Shown: positions 58,891 through 64,000 of the stretch, piece after piece
How the letters are laid out: each line of letters opens with the position of its first letter
Numbering within the stretch: the stretch's first letter is position 1
Assembly: GCF_008728515.1 (NCBI RefSeq)
Contig: NC_044988.1
Location: 34,389,159 to 34,453,158, forward strand
Reading direction: 5' to 3'
DNA: 64,000 nt
Source: Papio anubis
Taxonomy: Eukaryota > Chordata > Mammalia > Primates > Cercopithecidae
The notes under the pieces: generated by a model
What the model was told of the DNA's origin: nothing
Database searches by the model: none
What the model saw: only the letters and a program-made list of their open reading frames with translations
Made by a program: the position numbers and the translations under genes

Positions 58891-60039
58891 GGATTCACTT
58901 TTATTCTGAATATCATGAGTTTATTCAAGTCTAATAATACTGCAGATCGTTTTCCTTAATACTCAACATTAAAGACATCTATGGGGGCTTTTTTCTCTCT
59001 CTAGAAATCCTCCTCCTCCTGCTGCCCTAAATTCTTCATCATCTTAAGGAACCAGGTAAAGTAGAAACAAGACACGTAGAAGTCTAAAGATTTTAATAGC
59101 AAGGTTACCTGAAATTCTTTTGAAATATGGTAGGGTGACTATGTATCTATCTGTATACATATTATCAAAATGTATAAAGAGGCAAAAACAATTATTAAAG
59201 CTATAGGATCATTTTAAATCATTTTGTACCTGAAACCCTGCATATAGTAGGCAATTGTAAATGCCTCACAGAATTAATAAATAATAAAGCAATCTACCCC
59301 CTTGCCCAAGCAATGAAGAACAAAACTTAACAAAAATTTGCTCTCTTCAGATTTATGAAAATAAAATTATAGCTTGGAGAAAAAAAAAAAAAGCTTTCTG
59401 ATGGTTACTAGATTCATTGGTCTCACTTAAGTTTGGGAACAAATCTAAAAACAGTGTGTCTGCCCTGGAGAAGTGTCTGTCCTGGACCCATTGTTTGCAT
59501 GGAAGGGCTAGGCAGCCAAGGATCAGCTTGGTGGCTTGACCCTTCTTTGCCATTTATCTACCTTTGTAGAAAAGTGCCTGTGGCACTAATGACCTTTAAT
59601 AACTGTTCTACTTTCACTTCTTACCATTTCTGGACATCAGAATATAGGAAATATTAAAAGTATTTTCATTAGCTCCCCTAAGTGACTGCAGACATATTAG
59701 TATCTGCCCCACATTTTAAGAGACTTGGTGGACATTTTTAGTAGGCTCTTTGAAAGTTAAATAATGCATAATAGTATTTGCATTTAGATACAGTCCTTCA
59801 TACTACAACTAAGCTAACTTATTTCCACTCATTTCAGCATTGAAAGAGAAAGACACAGCAGGTTGCCACTCAAACTTTGAAGACCAGTAAAAGTCAAGAT
59901 GCACTTTTCAAAGGGGCTGTGTGGGCAGAACCTGGTGAGCAGTTTCTTTATCTGAGCCAGTTAAAGACTTAGTATGTGACCTCTAATCTTTACTGTACAG
60001 TGTCTAGCTTCTGTATGCTCATGAAGAATGGACCTCATC
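58891..60039. other. No recognisable feature
   Basis: About 1.15 kb of AT-rich intronic sequence. An open frame at 59433-59657 has no recognisable domain. Confidence 0.45.
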
Positions 60040-60404
60040 CCAAGACAGCTGGATATCCACATGCAAAAGAGTAAAGTTGGACCCTTACTACATACCATAC
60101 ATAGAAATTAACTCAAAATGGACCAAAGACCTAAATTTAAGAGCTACAACTAGAAAACTTTTAGAAAAAAAAACATAGGAGCAAATCCTTATGAAGTTGG
60201 ATTTGGCAATAGTTTCTCTGATATGACACCAAAAACAACAAAAGAAAAATAAATTGGACTTCATAAAAATTGAAAATGTGTGTGTCAGGGGACACTGCCA
60301 AGAGGAAAAAAAAAAAAAAAAAAAAAAAAAAACCACCACCTGCAAATGGGAGAAAATATTTACAAAACTTATATCCAATAAAGTATCCATAATATGTAAA
60401 GTAC
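60040..60404 (+). mobile_element. Old L1 (L1MA/MB-like) ORF2, part 1
   Basis: 'agctggatatccacatgcaa', 'aattaactcaaaatggacca', 'aaattggacttcataaaaat' are L1 ORF2 landmarks. It is interrupted after 'aatatgtaaagtac' by a processed pseudogene. It contains an A27 run (60306-60332) where the consensus has a shorter A-rich stretch. Confidence 0.88.
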
Positions 60405-62279
60405 TTTTTTTCCTCATGATTTCTCAGTTTATTGCTCCCCTATTGGGCTTTCTGTTTAATAAACACGTAGGAGCTCTAATTACAAGTGAAGAAAATGAAG
60501 GTTCATGACAAAATACAACACATTGGAGACACTTGTTAAAATATTTTCTCAAAAAAAAACAACAACAACAACTGTCCATTTTGACTTATTTTGTTTTGGT
60601 GCCATTCAAAATGTATAAAAAGCCCTAGCAACTAAATGAAGACTGGGTTTCAAGAAAAAAAAAAAAGTAAAGAAGTCAGTATTGCATGTCTTAACTGAAT
60701 TTTTACATGGATTTGCAGGTTTAATTCTACTTGCATACATAGCATCTTTGTTTTAATCTAACGTATTTAGAGAAGATCACATTGTACGCACTTGTACAGT
60801 TTAACGTCTAAGTAGAATATGTCAATCTCATAACATGATTTTAAAAAATCAGAAATTACAGTCCATTTAATACATGATTATGAGGATGCATACAATCATC
60901 TTCAAAGCTGTTGCCATCAATACTCAGAGCAATTCGCCTGGTATCTTGTTGAGACCTCACCTTCTGCCCTTCATGTCTGTCTTGGGGTAAATCAAGAGGC
61001 AAATCAGAGCCAGCGCTCAGCACCAAATGGTCATCTTCTCACTGGGATCTCATCACCAACATGCTCAACCCCTAAGTTGGCACCCACAAGAGACTTCCCT
61101 GCAGCCCTCTCCAGCCACAAGATGTCACAGGGAAGCACTTAGAAATGCAGGACATGTTATGGAGCACGATGCTGAGGAGGAAGATCAAGACCCAAGCCAC
61201 CAAGATGACAGTACACACCCCCAACCAGATGGAGCTTTTCACCACGACCTGCCTATCCTGGTCCTCCTCTGCCGCCCCCTGGGGAGCCTTGCCTTGCAGA
61301 GGCTGCTGTCCAGCAGGGATGGTCACCACATTGACGGACTTCTGCGGGCTCCTGGGCAGCAGGCGGTAGCTCATGTGTCTGGGCAGCAGCGCATGCTCCT
61401 TGGAGATGGGCAGGGGCAGCATGTAGCATCCATTGCTGGGAAGTCTGATGAAAACCGGCGTGTGCTCGGAAGTGTGTGGAATGGTGATGACAGCCAGGAC
61501 CTCAGGGTCGTCGAGGAGCTGTGACACGGAGAAGCGGGGGGGGGGGGGGGGTGGCTTGGTGACACCGCTGCACCAGGGTCATCACACGTCCTTCTGACTG
61601 GTCCTCATCTGCTGGAGGCACACTGAACAGCAGGTGTGCTTGCAATCCAGCAACTTGGGCCTTCGCTAGGGGCTGTAGTAATTAAAACAGATCTGACATT
61701 CTAGCAGAGTCCTGGGACAGCGTCTCCATGGTGGACCCTGAGCAGGAAGGGCAAGGCCAAGGGGAAGGGGAGGGAGCTGGTCTTCAGAGGCCGCTGCTCT
61801 GCATCTTTCCAGTGCAGGTCATGGGGAGCTCACAGGCATCAGCCCTCACAGGTGTGTTCATTTTGTCAAAGGCCAGGGCGACCTCAGCGACAGGCACTCA
61901 GAGCCAGCAGCGGGGCACATCTTCTCTCAAAACACCCAGGAATACAAGGCCAGCAGCAATGGCAATTTTCAAAGACCATGGCTTCTGGAAACAGCGGTTC
62001 CCAAGGAAAACATTGCAGTATGATTATTTATCCTCCAAACTGAATATGTCACTGAGTCCCTTTCACCCCATTCTGCGCGATGACATCAAGTGGAAATGGT
62101 ACACCTTTGGCAGGCAAGAGCCAGGAAGCACAACTGAGACTGAGCTTTCTTCAGCGGAAGTTTCTCCATGGCGGGTTCAGGCGCTCCCTACAGATGCAGC
62201 GTCAGCATCCCGGGGTGGTCCTGGCGCGCCCGCCCAGCTGAGCCAGACACGCCCTAGGGCCAGCGGCCACCGCGAGCCA
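60405..62279 (-). pseudogene. Processed pseudogene of RNF152
   Basis: An intronless copy of RNF152, a lysosomal RING-type E3 ubiquitin ligase anchored by a C-terminal membrane helix. The parent start METLSQDS is at 61729. A two-base deletion follows it, a TAG replaces an Arg codon at 61668-61666, and TGA TGA replaces the Arg-Cys of the RING motif at 61584-61579, removing a zinc ligand. Downstream, SQLLDDPEVLAVITIPHTSE, LPSNGCYMLPLPISKE and the helix VCTVILVAWVLIFLLSIVL are still readable in one frame (61527-61072), but the stop codon has become TGG (61113-61111). Before the T7 run at 60411-60405 (the oligo-A tail) lies AATAAA at 60433-60428. The GC-rich 5' UTR reaches about 62279. It lies in the sense direction of PLGRKT. 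No intact protein is encoded. Confidence 0.92.
61536..61551 (+). repeat. G16 homopolymer in the RNF152 pseudogene
   Basis: Sixteen G on the plus strand replace a short C-rich codon run of the parent (Leu-Pro-Pro-Gly region). It is an expansion after retroposition, or a sequencing artefact. Confidence 0.9.
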
Positions 62280-63150
62280 CAAAAAGGACACACAAAAGAC
62301 TAGAACTGCCATTTCACCAAAGCAGATACACAAACGGCCATTAAGCCCATGAAAACATATTCAATGTTATTAGCCATTATGGAAATTCAACTCAAAATCA
62401 GAATGAGATATATTTCAAAATCACCAGATGACTAGAATTTGAAAAAAAAAAAAAAAGAGAGAGAGAAAATAAGATTTGGTGAGGACATAAAAAATAGTAA
62501 CCCTTACACTTTACAGTGGGAATGTAAAAAACTGCGGCCATGGTGGAAAACAGTTTGGTGGTTCCTCAATAAGTTAAGCATAAAATTACCATATGGCTCA
62601 GCAACTCCATTACTAGGTATATACCCAAAAGAATGGAGAACAACTGTTCAAACAACAACTGGTATAAGAATGTTCACAGCAGCACTAAACAATAGTCAAA
62701 ACGTAGAAACAACCCAAATATCCACCAACAGATGACTAGGTAAACAAAATGTAGTATATCCATACAATGGATGATATTCAGCCATAAAAAGGAATGAGGT
62801 ACTGATACATGTTACAACACGGATGAATCTTAGAAAGATTATATTAACTGGAGGAAGCCAGACACAAAAGACTATGTATTCTATGATTTCATTTATAGAA
62901 AATGCCCAAAATAGGCAAACCCATTGAGACAGAAAGCAGATTAGTGGTTGCAAAGGGCTGAGGAAGGACAGGAGGAATTTGAAGTGGCTGGTTAACAATT
63001 ATAGGGTTTCCTTTTGGAGTGATGAACTGTTACAGAATTAAACAGTGGTGACAGTTGCACAACATTGTACATGTACTAAATGTCACTGAATTGTGGTAGA
63101 CTTTAAAATGGTGACGTTTATATGATATGTATTTTTTTCACAAGTGAAAA
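62280..63150 (+). mobile_element. Old L1 (L1MA/MB-like), part 2
   Basis: L1 sequence resumes at 'acaaaaaggacacaca' and 'cacaaacggccattaagccc', and continues through 'gtataagaatgttcacagca', 'aatgaggtactgatacat' and 'actgaattgtggtagacttt' to an A-poor tail. Some 20-40 bases of L1 seem missing at the pseudogene junction. Confidence 0.9.
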
Positions 63151-63744
63151 AAATGAACTTCGGAAGAACAACTTCAGGTGAGGAACATGGGGAGACTAAG
63201 GCAGCTAGTGGGTACAGGAGGTATGGGCAGAAATGAGTCCCAGAAGGACAAGCTAAAGACAGTGTGGATCCAGGAGTTAAGTCACGCATGTACCCCCACT
63301 CCCTCAGCGAACTGGTGTTGGCCATGCCGCCCCTTTATGCAAGACACTTCCAGGTTAAGTCTACTTACACTTCTAGGCTCTGGGCCAACTCCCACTCACT
63401 ATCTGGTCTTTCTACCTACAAAAATTGTGCTGCTTTCTTCTCCTCCACCTACTCTACATTCTGGTTCCTTGTCACCAAAAGCCTCTCTGCAAAGCACAGA
63501 CTGCACTTTTTTCCTTTCCTCAGAACATAGGACCCTTCCTATTTGAAGATGTTAGTACAGTCTTCTCCTCAAAAAACAAGCAAGTGAAGAAAAAAAACAG
63601 ACGGGAGGGCACAAGTATGACAGATATTGGGAGTTATAAGGATTTAAGCAACTTTTAAATGCGCTCATAATAGTTGTTTGCTGCTTTAATTCTTATGTAT
63701 TTGAGAAAGCACTTATTGAGCACACACTGTATTTTATGTTGCAA
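63151..63744. other. No recognisable feature
   Basis: Intronic sequence with pyrimidine-rich parts. Three overlapping open frames are short and show no domain. Confidence 0.4.
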
Positions 63745-64000
63745 AAACCAGCAGGTCACATCACTACTCCTCTCAAAACCCTTTAGTGGCTTCCCACGTC
63801 ACTCAGAATACATTTCAAAACATTTGTCCTGGGTACAAGGCTTGAGCGACCTCTCACCTCATGTCTCTCCACTCTCCCGCATCCTTTCAGAGTTCTGCCA
63901 TACCAGCCTCTTTACTGGTCTTCCAACTCACCACGAGTTCTCCCAGCTCAGTGCCTCTGCATTCACTTTCCTTCTGCCTGAAACTCTTTCCCCGGCTATC
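63745..64000 (+). mobile_element. L2 LINE, running off the window
   Basis: 'cctctcaaaaccctttagtg', 'gcttcccacgtcactcagaa', 'ccagcctctttactggtctt', and 'cttctgcctgaaactctttc' follow L2 3'-region order. The right end is cut by the window. Confidence 0.82.

Larger units (their letters stand above)
4227..64000 (-). other. PLGRKT: Large PLGRKT intron (incomplete in window)
   Basis: The 5' end of PLGRKT is missing, and I recall that the human gene spans about 80 kb, so the remaining 60 kb is inferred to be one intron. It contains no other intact gene. Features within it are described individually. Elements listed on the minus strand are in the gene's sense direction. Confidence 0.75.

Noticed and set aside
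61027..61524. 165-codon plus-strand open frame
   Set aside because: Antisense shadow of the RNF152 pseudogene's surviving frame, with no similarity of its own.
61072..61527. Minus-strand frame as a functional short RNF152-like protein
   Set aside because: The parent start and RING domain are disrupted, the stop is lost and no promoter is seen. A transcript would be needed to reconsider it.
61728..62303. 191-codon plus-strand open frame
   Set aside because: Antisense of the GC-rich 5' UTR of the RNF152 retrocopy; high GC explains the lack of stops.

Overview
The window is primate nuclear DNA, most likely from an Old World monkey (Cercopithecidae). The evidence is dense Alu, L1, L2, MIR, MaLR and hAT-Charlie repeats, plus two young Alus (10787 and 17415) carrying changes I associate with cercopithecid AluYR subfamilies, such as 'ggctcaagcctg' and 'gagacgggcgg'. 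The genus cannot be fixed from sequence alone.

One protein-coding gene is recognisable: PLGRKT (plasminogen receptor with a C-terminal lysine, formerly C9orf46), on the minus strand. Its last three coding exons lie at 4226-4096, 3525-3416 and 704-583. They join in phase to encode residues 28-147 of the 147-residue protein and end in the defining lysine. The exon for residues 1-27 and the promoter were not found and are inferred to lie beyond 64000. Positions 1 to about 330 hold the 3' end and downstream flank. Everything from 4227 rightwards is then one very large intron.

Layout of the intron: 5.17-5.99 kb is a large inverted repeat; 6.4-8.2 kb holds a MER5A and an old L1 3' end; 8.9-12.7 kb has two tandem L1s, the first split by a young Alu; 13.9-25.1 kb mixes a MaLR solo LTR, Alus, old L1, MIR and L2 pieces and a THE1-type element; 25.4-31.6 kb is mostly minus-strand L2 cut by an MLT1 LTR, hAT transposons and an old L1; 32-38 kb is sparse in repeats; 39.8-53.7 kb is an old direct duplication in three diverged copies (A, B, C), each with its own later insertions; 54.5-58.9 kb is one old L1 split by two LTRs and an Alu; 60.0-63.2 kb is an old L1 into which a processed copy of RNF152 has inserted; the window ends inside an L2.

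No new gene system was found. The observations most worth checking are the three-copy duplication, the 0.8-kb inverted repeat, the RNF152 retrocopy, and several nested insertions that give relative ages.
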